The notes beneath the pieces were generated by a model. The model saw only the letters and a list, made by a program, of their open reading frames with translations, was not told where the DNA came from and did no database searches. From Salinivirgaceae bacterium (lineage in GTDB: Bacteria > Bacteroidota > Bacteroidia > Bacteroidales > SZUA-534): 39,112 nucleotides of DNA. The stretch is from assembly GCA_017557785.1 (NCBI GenBank), contig JAFYYA010000064.1:1-39112 (forward strand), given 5' to 3'. Each line of letters opens with the position of its first letter. The first letter of the stretch is position 1. The position numbers and the translations under genes were made by a program. Positions 15,293 to 23,873 of the stretch are shown one piece after another.

Positions 15293-15350
15293 CTTAATTA
15301 TTATTCCATAGAATTTACAATTTCTGGCATAACAACTTTTTTTGTTTGTA

Positions 15351-15358
15351 CAAAATTA
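15351..15358 (-). promoter_or_regulatory. Promoter -7 element of the DUF4160-DUF2442 pair
   Basis: Minus strand TAATTTTG, 20 nt upstream of the original start ATG at 15330. This supports 15330 as the ancestral start. Confidence 0.5.
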
Positions 15359-15464
15359 GCAAAATTTCAGACACATTCAGTATTAAATTACAATCCATAT
15401 GCCTATGTTTTAACCCAAAAATTCCCCAACTTTGCCCTTACATTTAAAACGAAACCATCAGACT

Positions 15465-16241
15465 ATGCCGATAATAGAGAATCCGCAAACGACTAATTGC
15501 CAATGTTTTGCACTTACAGGACGGAACATTGTGCTGAAAGCCGACGGCAGCGCCGTAACGTTTGCTGACCTGATTGAAATAAAAACTTTAGATAACAAGG
15601 CTGATTTATTTGAAGAACAAGAGTTTAATATTTGCGCATTAAACTTTGAAACAACAGCACCACTGCCCGACCGCTTCATAACCAAAACAATCCGCCAATT
15701 CTACACCGAATGCGATGAGCAGACGGTTTTCCGCGTGTCGCGGGCAAAGGCCGTGGCCAACTGGCGGCAGAGCACGCAGTTCTGCTGCACGTGCGGTACA
15801 AAACTCACAGAAAGCAAGCAATTTACCGCCCGCGAATGCCCACAGTGTGGAAAGATTCATTTCCCGCGCATTGAGCCGTGCGTGATTGTGCTTGTGAGCC
15901 GCGGCGACAAGATTCTGCTTGCCCGCCACGTTCAGCGCAATCAGGACATCTACGCCTGCATTGCGGGGTTCATTGAAGGCGGCGAGACACCCGAGCACGC
16001 CGTTGAACGCGAATTGCAGGAAGAAATCGGCATTAAGGTCAAGAACATCCGCTACCGCGGCAGTCAGAGCTGGCCCTTCCCCGACCAACTAATGCTCGGA
16101 TACACAGCCGATTACGAGAGCGGCGAAATCCGCCTGCAGAAAGACGAGATTGCCGACGCCGACTGGTTCAGCCGCGACAACTGCCCCGCAAGCCCGCAGC
16201 CTGGCTCGATTGCTTACAAGCTGATTCACGGGTTGATTTAG
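15465..16241 (+). CDS. nudC: NAD(+)/NADH diphosphatase (Nudix hydrolase)
   Basis: Cytoplasmic Nudix enzyme that cleaves NADH to NMNH and AMP, and in some bacteria removes NAD caps from RNA. 258 residues from ATG 15465. The N-terminal domain is followed by a four-Cys zinc ribbon (FCCTCGTKL and ARECPQCGKIHFPR, about residues 104-128). The Nudix box follows at about 165-187 (GFIEGGETPEHAVE, then REL.EE.G). The NudC-specific SQSWPFPDQLMLGY motif comes directly after it. This combination separates NudC from other Nudix proteins. An in-frame ATG 33 nt upstream is less likely: a CAACTTTG -7-like element (15428-15435) overlaps that region. Confidence 0.94.
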   Translation: MPIIENPQTTNCQCFALTGRNIVLKADGSAVTFADLIEIKTLDNKADLFEEQEFNICALNFETTAPLPDRFITKTIRQFYTECDEQTVFRVSRAKAVANWRQSTQFCCTCGTKLTESKQFTARECPQCGKIHFPRIEPCVIVLVSRGDKILLARHVQRNQDIYACIAGFIEGGETPEHAVERELQEEIGIKVKNIRYRGSQSWPFPDQLMLGYTADYESGEIRLQKDEIADADWFSRDNCPASPQPGSIAYKLIHGLI

Positions 16242-16283
16242 GAATAGTGCTGGTCACAATAGCTGTCGAGATTGGGTGTTAGT

Positions 16284-16374
16284 TAATTACGAATTTTGAA
16301 TTACGAATTACGACCACTGACCAAAGTCTGTAGTCCGTTGTCTGTTGTCTGTTGTCTGAAGTCCCAACTTCAAA
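16284..16374. repeat. Heptad-phased drifting tandem tract
   Basis: About thirteen consecutive 7-nt units can be laid out from 16284 without losing phase: TAATTAC, GAATTTT, GAATTAC twice, GACCACT, GACCAAA, GTCTGTA, GTCCGTT, GTCTGTT twice, GTCTGAA, GTCCCAA, CTTCAAA. Neighbouring units resemble each other while the ends of the tract do not. It lies between nudC and the thioesterase gene. Confidence 0.75.
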
Positions 16375-16434
16375 TCACCATTTCTGAACATTTCGGCATA
16401 AAATTTGCTATCGGCTTGGCAAATTCTAAAAACA

Positions 16435-17169
16435 ATGGCTGACAAATTCAAAACCACTTTTCAGGTTTATACCAACAACGCCGACTCGCGCAAATTGGCC
16501 AAACCGGGCGCGCTGTTCGCCTATTTCATTGAAGCGGCCAGTATGCACGCCGAACGGCTCGGCATTGGTCACAAGAGCTTGCAGGACAATCACAACGCGT
16601 TTTGGGCACTGTCGAAAGTGCATTTCGATATTTACCAAACACCGGTATGGCATCAGAAAGTAACCTTAACCACTTGGCCGTCAGGCTATAACCGCTTGTT
16701 CGCTCGCCGCTATTTCCAGATTGCCGACGAAACCGGGACATTACTTGCCGAAGGTGCATCTGATTGGGTGATAATGAGTTTCGAGAACCGTAGCCTGTGC
16801 AATGTGCAGTCGATTGTTGAGAGCATCGCACAGTTCAACTTTGAGCAGGAACACCTGAACGTGAACACCGCCAAAGTGCCGGCCGCCAACAGCGATACGG
16901 CCGCCAAAACCACTCGCCGCGTAATGTTCAGCGACCTTGATATGAACAAGCACCTGACCAGTATGCGCTATCTCGACTGGACAATGGACTGCATCAACAT
17001 TGACTATCTTAACACGCACACTGCCAAATCTGTCGATATAAATTTTCAGCACGAAATGCCTGAAGGCGAAAATGTTACGCTCTTGTGCCAGCAAGATGGC
17101 GACGCATTTGTAGTTTCAGGCGAACTTGCCAACGGAAAGACATCGTTCTCGGCAAAAATCGGATTCTGA
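16435..17169 (+). CDS. Acyl-ACP thioesterase (FatA/FatB-like)
   Basis: Cytoplasmic hydrolase that would release fatty acids from acyl carrier protein. 244 residues, a double hot-dog protein. The first half has RLGIGHKSLQDNHNAFWALS and WPSGYNRLFARRYFQI; the second starts with RRVMFSDLDMNKHLTSMRYLDW, carrying the DxNxH..N/SxxY pattern that holds the catalytic Asn and His. Family members of this length are common in Bacteroidota. Start at ATG 16435; the frame is open ten codons further upstream, but MADKFKTTFQVY is the natural beginning. A bidirectional terminator follows. Chain-length preference cannot be told from sequence. Confidence 0.88.
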   Translation: MADKFKTTFQVYTNNADSRKLAKPGALFAYFIEAASMHAERLGIGHKSLQDNHNAFWALSKVHFDIYQTPVWHQKVTLTTWPSGYNRLFARRYFQIADETGTLLAEGASDWVIMSFENRSLCNVQSIVESIAQFNFEQEHLNVNTAKVPAANSDTAAKTTRRVMFSDLDMNKHLTSMRYLDWTMDCINIDYLNTHTAKSVDINFQHEMPEGENVTLLCQQDGDAFVVSGELANGKTSFSAKIGF

Positions 17170-17185
17170 ACAACCGCATCAGCAT

Positions 17186-17215
17186 AAAAAAAGCGCGACC
17201 AACAGCCGCGCTTTT
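17186..17215. terminator. Bidirectional terminator between convergent genes
   Basis: AAAAGCGCG (17189-17197) pairs with CGCGCTTTT (17207-17215) with a 9-nt loop; T runs follow on both strands. It serves the thioesterase gene (plus) and the helical secreted protein (minus). Confidence 0.85.
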
Positions 17216-17235
17216 ATATTTTAACCTACTGAAAA

Positions 17236-17994
17236 TCAGTTTTTACCAACAATCATATTATACTGAACCGTGATGTAGCCATCGTTCGGGAAAATCTTGT
17301 TAGCCAGCGTGATAACCGACTCAGCGTCTTTCTTGCGCTTCTCGTTCAGAAGGTCCTGGGTGTATTTCATAATGCCATCAACAATCAGGCTCTTGACAAT
17401 AGGGTCCGCCTTGATGGGCTCGTTGTTGACAATTTTCTCTGACAGTTTGGCGCGCGCATCTGACATCTCGTGCACACCTTGCGTCTCGTTGTTCGACATA
17501 CACTTCAGAATACCCGAATAGTACATAAACAAGTAATCAGTTTTATGATACAGCTTTTCGTAATTTTTGGCTGCAGCGGCGGCTTTTGAATAGTTTCCTT
17601 TGTCAAAATTGGTCTTGATTTCGGCCTTGACGTGTTTTTTTATAAGATCGATAAAATCAGAGTTTTGCGCCACAAGCTCACCTTCAATGTCCTTACGGAT
17701 GAATTTCTGCGTGTACTTCACAGCCTGACGCATACCGTCCTTATAATCGGCAGCCACTTCGGGGTCCGACGACTCATAGAGTTTCACATAGCACATAGCT
17801 GCATACAGATGGGGCTCGGCTTCACGACCAGCAGCCTGATCAGCGCACATATCTTCTGCCTTAAACAGACAAATCTCGTATTTGCCTGATGTGTAAAGTT
17901 TTGACAGCTTTGTGTTGTGGCCGCCCTTCACCTGTGCAAACGTGCCCGCACAAAGCATTATGCACAATGATGTGCAAAGAAGTTTTAAATTCAT
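17236..17994 (-). CDS. Secreted all-helical (TPR-like) protein of unknown function
   Basis: 252 residues from ATG 17994. The N-terminus MNLKLLCTSLCIMLCAGTFAQ is a clear signal peptide ending at AQ, so the protein is exported to the periplasm or beyond. The rest is rich in A, K, Y, E and predicted helices with repeat-like spacing (LYAAMCYVKLYES, FDKGNYSKAAAAAKNYEKLY, YYSGILKCM, YTQDLLNEKRKKDAESVITLANKIFPNDG), reminiscent of tetratricopeptide repeats but without a strong consensus. I do not recognise the family. The frame is open 15 codons upstream of the chosen start; that part would destroy the signal peptide. It faces the thioesterase gene with a shared terminator. Confidence 0.7.
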   Translation of the reverse strand: MNLKLLCTSLCIMLCAGTFAQVKGGHNTKLSKLYTSGKYEICLFKAEDMCADQAAGREAEPHLYAAMCYVKLYESSDPEVAADYKDGMRQAVKYTQKFIRKDIEGELVAQNSDFIDLIKKHVKAEIKTNFDKGNYSKAAAAAKNYEKLYHKTDYLFMYYSGILKCMSNNETQGVHEMSDARAKLSEKIVNNEPIKADPIVKSLIVDGIMKYTQDLLNEKRKKDAESVITLANKIFPNDGYITVQYNMIVGKN

Positions 17995-18135
17995 TTTTTC
18001 GAAAATTTTCTTTTGACAAAAAAAAACAAATGATGTCAAATTCGCAATTTTTTTATACCGATGTTATTAACAAAAAATGAATTCAATATTGTAAGAGAAT
18101 TTGGCGTCGCTAATGAAAATGGCGAACGGAAAGCG

Positions 18136-18143
18136 TATATTTG
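18136..18143 (+). promoter_or_regulatory. Promoter -7 element of the exonuclease-phosphatase family gene
   Basis: TATATTTG, 17 nt before ATG 18161. It lies inside the longer open frame starting at 18101 and therefore supports the shorter start. Confidence 0.55.
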
Positions 18144-18160
18144 CAAAAAAATTAAGGACT

Positions 18161-19195
18161 ATGAGAGTTATTTTCACAACAATGCTTGCTGTGGCTTGTA
18201 TGGCCGCCAATGCGCAACCCGCCAAATGGAACAGTAAAACGTTCTTTACCGTTATGAGCTACAATGTTGAGAATCTGTTTGATACAGTCAACATTGCCGG
18301 CAAAAACGATGACGAGTTCACCCCTACGGGAAAAAAGGAATGGACATCGGCGCGATACAACGAGAAGCTGCAGCACCTTTCGGAAGCTATTGCGGCAGTG
18401 AATCCCACATCAGGTCAATTTCCTGACATTGTGGGCATTATAGAAGCCGAGAATATTGCTGTGCTTAAAGATTTGGCTGCGCAACCGGCCATCAAAGGCG
18501 CAGGCTACCAATGCATTCTTGAAGAAGGCCCCGACCCACGCGGCATCGACTGCGGACTGCTATATAACCCGCAGACATTCAAATATGTAAGTCATAAGGC
18601 TTTCAACGTACGGTTGCGACCGGGCAACGACCGCACTCGCGACATCTTGTATGTGAAAGGACTCTCGGGAAAAGACACTCTGCACGTATTTGTAAACCAT
18701 TGGTCATCAAGGATTGGCGGTAAGGATAAAACGAGCGGCAAGCGCGCGCAATGCGCCGACCGCCTGAAATCTGTCACCGATTCAATCATCAAGCGCGACC
18801 CACAGTGTAACATTCTGATTATGGGTGATATGAACGACGAGCCAAGCGACGAGAGCGTCTATGAGATTCTGCAAGCCAAAGAGCCGAGCCAGTACAGCCG
18901 TCTGAACAATATTATGTTCGACCTGCAGCAGAAGAACAAAGGCAAGTTCGGCAGCGGAACTTATTACTACAAAGGCGAATACTCAATGCTCGACAACTTG
19001 ATTGTGAGCAATCCGCTGCTCACCCGCACCAAGGGTTTCCGCCTTTATGAGCCAACGGGCTACATCTTTGCGCCCGACTTCATCAGTTTTAAGGAAAACA
19101 ACGGCGACATCGCCCCTTCGCGCTCATATTCAGGCAAATACTACGGCGGATATAGCGACCATTATCCTGTTTATATGATTTTTTATAAGAAGTAG
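18161..19195 (+). CDS. Secreted endonuclease/exonuclease/phosphatase family protein
   Basis: Predicted exported metal-dependent phosphodiesterase of 344 residues. Signal peptide MRVIFTTMLAVACMAANAQ. EEP-fold motifs in order: MSYNVENLFDT (Asn of strand 1), VGIIEAENIAVL (metal-binding Glu), VNHWSSRIGG (catalytic His), MGDMNDEPSDESVY (DxN motif), and a terminal YSDHYPVYM (the SDH catalytic pair). All key residues are present. Proteins of this group cut nucleic acids or phosphate esters; the substrate here is unknown, though export suggests nutrient scavenging or extracellular DNA. Promoter and signal peptide agree on ATG 18161 rather than the upstream ATG at 18101. Confidence 0.88.
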   Translation: MRVIFTTMLAVACMAANAQPAKWNSKTFFTVMSYNVENLFDTVNIAGKNDDEFTPTGKKEWTSARYNEKLQHLSEAIAAVNPTSGQFPDIVGIIEAENIAVLKDLAAQPAIKGAGYQCILEEGPDPRGIDCGLLYNPQTFKYVSHKAFNVRLRPGNDRTRDILYVKGLSGKDTLHVFVNHWSSRIGGKDKTSGKRAQCADRLKSVTDSIIKRDPQCNILIMGDMNDEPSDESVYEILQAKEPSQYSRLNNIMFDLQQKNKGKFGSGTYYYKGEYSMLDNLIVSNPLLTRTKGFRLYEPTGYIFAPDFISFKENNGDIAPSRSYSGKYYGGYSDHYPVYMIFYKK

Positions 19196-19197
19196 TG

Positions 19198-19317
19198 AAG
19201 GTTTAGAAAGTTGAGAAGGTTGAGAACGTTTAACAGGTTGAACAAGTTTAAACGCTTCGCTGTTGAATCCTTCAATCCTTCAGTTAATCTATTAATCAGT
19301 CAATCAGTTAATCAATA
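19198..19317. repeat. Two adjoining phased tandem tracts (period 9, then period 8)
   Basis: From 19198 six 9-nt units run in phase (AAGGTTTAG, AAAGTTGAG, AAGGTTGAG, AACGTTTAA, CAGGTTGAA, CAAGTTTAA), then after a 9-nt ACGCTTCGC a run of 8-nt units from 19261 (TGTTGAAT, CCTTCAAT, CCTTCAGT, TAATCTAT, TAATCAGT, CAATCAGT, TAATCAAT). The tract starts 3 nt after the stop codon of one gene and ends 2 nt before the uvrB ATG. No other sequence separates the two genes. Confidence 0.75.
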
Positions 19318-19318
19318 A

Positions 19319-21331
19319 ATGCGTCTCGAGATTAACTCGCCATTCAAGCCTACGGGCGACCAGCCGCAAGCCATCAGGCAACTTGTGGACGGCCTGAACA
19401 GCGGCCAGCAGTATCAGACGCTGCTTGGCGTGACGGGTTCGGGCAAGACGTTCACCATTGCCAATATGCTTGAGCAGGCGCAGCGTCCAGCGCTCATCTT
19501 GAGCCACAATAAGACGCTTGCGGCGCAGCTCTACAGCGAGTTCAAAGAGTTTTTCCCGAACAATGCGGTTGAGTATTTCGTGTCGTACTACGACTACTAT
19601 CAGCCCGAAGCCTACATTCCCGTGACGGACACCTACATTGAGAAGGATTTGAGCATCAACGACGAGATTGAGAAACTGCGTCTGCACACCACGTCGTCGC
19701 TGCTGTCGGGCCGCCGCGACGTGATTGTGGTTTCGTCCGTGTCGTGCCTGTACGGCATCGGCAACCCCGACGATTTCTACAGCAACAGCATCAGCGTGAA
19801 GGTGGGCGAAAACGTTGGCCGAAACCAACTGCTGCGCCGCCTTGTCGACGCGCTCTACTCGCGCAACGAAGTGGATTTTAGCCGCGGCACGTTCCGCGTG
19901 AAGGGCGACACGGTCGACGTCTATCTTGCCTACGGCGATTCGGCCTACCGCCTAATGTTTTGGGGCGACGAGATTGACCAAATCGAAGTTTTCGACCCGC
20001 TGAACGGCAGCGTCATCGACCGCCCCGAACAGGTTTCCATCTACCCCGCCAACATCTTCGTGACAACGCAAACGCGCATCCAACAGGCCATCCGAATGAT
20101 TCAGGACGACCTTGTGGCGCAGGTTGAGTATTTCAACAGCATCGGCAAGCACCTAGAAGCCAAGCGGCTCGACGAGCGCGTGAACTACGACCTTGAAATG
20201 ATACGCGAATTGGGCCACTGCCCTGGTATTGAGAACTATTCGCGATATTTCGACGGGCGCGCGGCTGGCACACGGCCGTTCTGTCTGCTCGATTATTTCC
20301 CGAAGGATTTCATCACGGTCATCGACGAAAGTCACGTCACCGTGCCGCAGATTCACGCAATGTTCGGTGGCGACCGCTCGCGCAAGGAAAACCTTGTGGA
20401 ATACGGATTCCGCCTGCCTGCCGCTCTCGACAACCGTCCGCTGAAGTTCGACGAGTTTGAAGCGCTGACGGGTCAGACCGTGTATGTGAGCGCCACACCC
20501 GCCGACTACGAACTGACCAAGTGCGGCGGCGTGATTGTTGACCAGGTGATTCGCCCGACGGGCCTTCTCGACCCACCGATTGACGTGCGTCCGAGCCTGA
20601 ACCAGATTGACGACCTTGTGGCCGAAATCAACAAGCGGGCCGCCAAAGACGAGCGTGTGCTTGTGACGACGCTCACCAAGCGTATGACCGAAGAGTTGCA
20701 GAAATACCTGACCCGTATGGGGATACGGTCGAACTACATCCACAGCGACGTGGACACGCTCGAGCGCGTGAAGATTCTTGACGACCTGCGCAACGGCCTT
20801 TTCGACGTGCTTGTGGGCGTCAATCTGCTGCGCGAAGGCCTTGACCTGCCCGAAGTGTCGCTTGTGGCCATTTTGGACGCCGACAAGGAAGGATTCTTGC
20901 GCAACGAGCGCTCGCTGACGCAAACCGCAGGCCGCGCCGCCCGCAACGTGAACGGCCTTGTGATTATGTATGCCGACCAAATAACGGACTCAATGCAGCG
21001 CACCATCGACGAGACCAACCGCCGTCGCGAGAAGCAGTTACGCTACAACGAAGAGCACGGCATCACCCCGACGCAGATTGTCAAGGCCAAGCGCCGCACC
21101 GTGGGTACCGACGAGACCGCTGCCGCGCAGTATTATGTCGAACCCGAGAAGGTGAACCTTGCCGCCGAGCCCGTTGTGGCCTATATGAGCCGCGAAGCCC
21201 TGCAGAAGGCCATCGACAAGACCAAGAAGCAAATGGAACGTGCCGCCGACAAACTCGACTTTATGGAAGCCGCCCGCCTGCGCGACGAAATGTTTGAGTT
21301 GCAGAAGGTTTATAATGAAAAATTTAAGTAA
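19319..21331 (+). CDS. uvrB: UvrABC system protein B
   Basis: Central DNA-damage-verification helicase of nucleotide excision repair; takes over damaged DNA from UvrA and recruits UvrC. 670 residues, full length. Visible features: Walker [11 protein letters not shown] near residue 39, the damage-probing beta-hairpin segment [16 protein letters not shown] near 92, [21 protein letters not shown] (Walker B with neighbouring residues) near 339, helicase motifs SATPADYE and [27 protein letters not shown] and QTAGRAARN, and the C-terminal UVR coiled coil ([13 protein letters not shown]) that binds UvrC. The 5' flank is entirely a short-period repeat tract, so the promoter is not visible; it may lie further upstream. 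Confidence 0.97.
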   Translation: MRLEINSPFKPTGDQPQAIRQLVDGLNSGQQYQTLLGVTGSGKTFTIANMLEQAQRPALILSHNKTLAAQLYSEFKEFFPNNAVEYFVSYYDYYQPEAYIPVTDTYIEKDLSINDEIEKLRLHTTSSLLSGRRDVIVVSSVSCLYGIGNPDDFYSNSISVKVGENVGRNQLLRRLVDALYSRNEVDFSRGTFRVKGDTVDVYLAYGDSAYRLMFWGDEIDQIEVFDPLNGSVIDRPEQVSIYPANIFVTTQTRIQQAIRMIQDDLVAQVEYFNSIGKHLEAKRLDERVNYDLEMIRELGHCPGIENYSRYFDGRAAGTRPFCLLDYFPKDFITVIDESHVTVPQIHAMFGGDRSRKENLVEYGFRLPAALDNRPLKFDEFEALTGQTVYVSATPADYELTKCGGVIVDQVIRPTGLLDPPIDVRPSLNQIDDLVAEINKRAAKDERVLVTTLTKRMTEELQKYLTRMGIRSNYIHSDVDTLERVKILDDLRNGLFDVLVGVNLLREGLDLPEVSLVAILDADKEGFLRNERSLTQTAGRAARNVNGLVIMYADQITDSMQRTIDETNRRREKQLRYNEEHGITPTQIVKAKRRTVGTDETAAAQYYVEPEKVNLAAEPVVAYMSREALQKAIDKTKKQMERAADKLDFMEAARLRDEMFELQKVYNEKFK

Positions 21332-21370
21332 AATCAATTTAAGTGTTAGTTTAATACAACCAAACACCAC

Positions 21371-21405
21371 AAAAAAAGCGAAGCCAACTCCTGACTTCGC
21401 TTTTT
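21371..21405. terminator. Bidirectional terminator between uvrB and ackA (copy A)
   Basis: AAAAAGCGAAG (21373-21383) pairs with CTTCGCTTTTT (21395-21405), with loop CCAACTCCTGA. The whole element, including most of the loop, recurs at 32445-32481. Confidence 0.88.
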
Positions 21406-21410
21406 CTTAT

Positions 21411-21466
21411 CAAACTATTAATCAATTAATTCAATCCTTCACGCATTCAATTATTCAGTTATTCAC
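21411..21466. repeat. Octad-phased tandem tract ending in the ackA stop codon
   Basis: 8-nt units in phase: CAAACTAT, TAATCAAT, TAATTCAA, TCCTTCAC, GCATTCAA, TTATTCAG, TTATTCAC. The last unit includes TCA 21463-21465, the stop codon of ackA on the minus strand. The units resemble those in the period-8 tract before uvrB. Confidence 0.7.
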
Positions 21467-22659
21467 CCCTTGACAATCCTCACCGTCTCCAGCGCAATGG
21501 CCAGTTCCTCGTTTGTCGGGATAACCAGCACTTTGACTTTCGACGCAGGTGTTGAGATAACAACCTCCTCGCCGCGGATTTGGTTCTTCTCGGCATCGAG
21601 TTCAATGCCCAGATAGGTCAGATAGTCGCAGATTGCCTTGCGGGCGGCACCGTTGTTCTCGCCCAGACCAGCGGTGAAGGCGATTGCGTCAACACCGTTC
21701 ATTGCGGCAACGTAACTGCCAATATATTTGGCCACGCGGTAAACAAAACAATCGAAGGCGATTTTTGCGCGCTCGTTGCCGGCTTTTGCGGCGGCCTCAA
21801 GGTCGCGGAAATCGCTCGATACGCCCGAAACACCCAGCACACCCGATTTCTTGTTCAGAATGTTCAGAACATCGTCAACCGAACGTTTCTCTTTGTTCGC
21901 AATATACTGAACCACAGCAGGGTCGATATCGCCGCTGCGGGTGCCCATAACCAAGCCCTCGAGCGGTGTCAGGCCCATACTTGTATCGACGCACTTGCCG
22001 CCGACAACCGCAGAAATGCTTGCGCCGTTGCCCAGGTGAGCCACAATCACTTTCGACTTCTTCGGGTCAAGTTTGCCAAACTCAATGGCGCGGCCCGACA
22101 CGTACCAGTGGCTCGTGCCGTGGAAGCCGTACTTACGAATGGCATATTTTTCGTAATACTCATACGGAAGCGCGTACAGATAAGCCTTTTCGGGCATTGT
22201 TTGGTGGAAGGCGGTGTCGAACACGGCCACCTGCGGCGTCGAGCCCATCAGACTCTCGCAGGCCTCAATGCCGATAAGGTTTGCAGGATTGTGCAGCGGG
22301 CCAAGGTCGAAGCACTCGCGAATGACGCGCTTCACATCGTCGTTAATCAGGATTGAGCCGCTGTAGAACTTGCCGCCGTGCAGCACGCGGTGGCCAACAG
22401 CCTGTATCTCGTTCATCGACTTCACCACGCCGTATTTCTTGTCGAGCAACGCGTCCATAACCAGCTTGACAGCCGCTTTGTGGTCGGGCATCGGCTGATT
22501 TACAACAAGTTGCTCTTTGCCTGTCGGTTTGTGCGTGAGCGACGAGCCCTCGATTCCGATTTTCTCGCAGATACCCTTTGCCAGGACACTGCGGGTGTTC
22601 ATATCAATGAGTTGGTATTTGAGCGACGAACTGCCGCAATTCAATACTAATACGTTCAT
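21463..22659 (-). CDS. ackA: Acetate kinase
   Basis: Converts acetyl phosphate and ADP to acetate and ATP; the ATP-yielding step of acetate fermentation. 398 residues, full length. Signatures: [19 protein letters not shown] (acetokinase signature 1 and adenosine-side loop), VGHRVLHGG near residue 86, [18 protein letters not shown] (catalytic region), [13 protein letters not shown] (signature 2), [40 protein letters not shown], and FTAGLGENN. It lies 95 bp downstream of pta on the same strand, the usual pta-ackA order. The spacer between them contains short-period repeats and no terminator was seen, so cotranscription is likely. Confidence 0.97.
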   Translation of the reverse strand: MNVLVLNCGSSSLKYQLIDMNTRSVLAKGICEKIGIEGSSLTHKPTGKEQLVVNQPMPDHKAAVKLVMDALLDKKYGVVKSMNEIQAVGHRVLHGGKFYSGSILINDDVKRVIRECFDLGPLHNPANLIGIEACESLMGSTPQVAVFDTAFHQTMPEKAYLYALPYEYYEKYAIRKYGFHGTSHWYVSGRAIEFGKLDPKKSKVIVAHLGNGASISAVVGGKCVDTSMGLTPLEGLVMGTRSGDIDPAVVQYIANKEKRSVDDVLNILNKKSGVLGVSGVSSDFRDLEAAAKAGNERAKIAFDCFVYRVAKYIGSYVAAMNGVDAIAFTAGLGENNGAARKAICDYLTYLGIELDAEKNQIRGEEVVISTPASKVKVLVIPTNEELAIALETVRIVKG

Positions 22660-22673
22660 AATCTTTCTTTTAT

Positions 22674-22756
22674 AATTTAGGATTTAGAAGTTAGTAGTTA
22701 GGATTTTTTGATTCAACTCAACTTTTTTCTAACCTTCTCAACCCTCTAAACTTTTT
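22674..22756. repeat. Phased tandem tracts between pta and ackA (period 7, then about 9)
   Basis: 7-nt units from 22674: AATTTAG, GATTTAG, AAGTTAG, TAGTTAG, GATTTTT. From about 22720 units near 9 nt: AACTTTTTT(CT), AACCTTCTC, AACCCTCTA, AACTTTTTA, which read on the other strand resemble the AAGGTTGAG unit before uvrB. The tract reaches the pta stop codon (22755-22757). It fills most of the 95-bp spacer. Confidence 0.65.
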
Positions 22757-23765
22757 ATTTCTTCAATGCAATGGCTTGATTGCAGGTGATTGCGATAACG
22801 TTGATTACATCCTCGACAGAGCATCCGCGCGACAGGTCATTGATTGGCGCCGCCATACCTTGAAGAATCGGGCCGTAAGCCTCGGCGTTGCCCAAACGCT
22901 GAACCAGTTTGTAGCAGATATTGCCTGTTTCGAGCGACGGGAACACCAGCACGTTGGCCTGTCCGGCAATGTCGCTGCCCGGGGCTTTCTTCTTGGCCAC
23001 GCCCGGCACAATAGCCGCGTCGGCCTGAAGTTCGCCATCGATTTTCAGTTCAGGCGCCATCTCTTGAGCCAGTTTGGTGGCCTCAATCACCTTGTCGACA
23101 ACCTCGTGCTTTGCGCTGCCTTTGGTCGAGAACGACAGAATGGCCACTTTCGGGTCGTCAATGCAGGCGATAGCCTTGGCGGTCTTGGCCGACTCAACGG
23201 CAATCTGCGCCAACTCGGGCGCGGTGGGCACCGGAAGCACGGCGCAGTCGGCAAACACCATAATGCCGTTCTGTCCCCACGATTTGTCCTTCAGCACCAT
23301 CACAAAAGCACCTGATACACAAGAGATTCCGGGCTTCGTCTTCACAATTTGGAAAGCAGGACGCAGCACGTCGCCAGTGGCATTGTCGGCACCGGCCACC
23401 TCGCCTTGCGCCATACCCATCTTCACCATCATCGCGCCCAAATAGAGCGGATTTTTGAGCAGACGGGCGGCCTCTTCGGGTGTCATTCCCTTGTTTTTGC
23501 GCAGTTCGACCAGTTTGTCGATAAATTCCTGTTTGCGCGGGTGGTCTTCGGGGTCAACAATCAGCGCTTTCGCGATATTTTTCAACCCGAAATCGGCGGC
23601 CTTCTTCTCAAGTTCAGCCTTGTTGCCAATCAGGATAATGTCGGCAATGCCTTGCTCAATCACCGCGTCGGCGGCCTTGATTGTGCGCTCTTCGTAGCCC
23701 TCGGGCAGAACAATTGTCTGTTTCTGCCGCTTGGCGTTCTCTTTGATTTGTTCTAAAAGATTCAT
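22755..23765 (-). CDS. pta: Phosphate acetyltransferase
   Basis: Converts acetyl-CoA and phosphate to acetyl phosphate and CoA, feeding ackA immediately downstream. 336 residues: the compact single-domain form without the N-terminal regulatory domain of enterobacterial Pta. Typical segments: IVLPEGYEERTIKAADAVIEQG near the N-terminus, GMAQGEVAGADNATGDVLRPA, SCVSGAFVMVL, FADCAVLPVPTAPELAQIA, LSFSTKGSAKH, GELQADAAIVP, ANVLVFPSLETGNICYKLVQRL and GPILQGMAAPINDLSRGCSVEDV. ATG 23765 (MNLLEQIKENAKRQKQ) is the family start. A TATGTTTG promoter element at 23799-23806 lies inside the longer open frame and rules it out. Confidence 0.96.
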   Translation of the reverse strand: MNLLEQIKENAKRQKQTIVLPEGYEERTIKAADAVIEQGIADIILIGNKAELEKKAADFGLKNIAKALIVDPEDHPRKQEFIDKLVELRKNKGMTPEEAARLLKNPLYLGAMMVKMGMAQGEVAGADNATGDVLRPAFQIVKTKPGISCVSGAFVMVLKDKSWGQNGIMVFADCAVLPVPTAPELAQIAVESAKTAKAIACIDDPKVAILSFSTKGSAKHEVVDKVIEATKLAQEMAPELKIDGELQADAAIVPGVAKKKAPGSDIAGQANVLVFPSLETGNICYKLVQRLGNAEAYGPILQGMAAPINDLSRGCSVEDVINVIAITCNQAIALKK

Positions 23766-23798
23766 ATTGTTATGTTTAAAAAATACGTTCAATGCCGA

Positions 23799-23826
23799 CA
23801 AACATACCAATTTTAGAGTATTTTTG
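23799..23826. promoter_or_regulatory. Divergent -7 elements for pta (minus) and xerD (plus)
   Basis: Minus strand TATGTTTG (23799-23806) faces pta. Plus strand TATTTTTG (23819-23826) faces xerD, giving it a leader of about 40 nt. Both fit TAnnTTTG. Confidence 0.6.
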
Positions 23827-23873
23827 TTTGATTAAGTACGAAAATATGTTTATCGATTAAATATCAGTGAATT

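Noticed and set aside
16284-16374. Possible CRISPR remnant
   Set aside because: The units are 7 nt with no spacers; this is a short-period tandem tract.
20153-20980. 275-codon minus-strand frame inside uvrB
   Set aside because: Lies entirely within the conserved uvrB coding region on the other strand; no domain recognised.
21580-22356. 258-codon plus-strand frame opposite ackA
   Set aside because: Complement of conserved ackA motifs; composition typical of a shadow frame.
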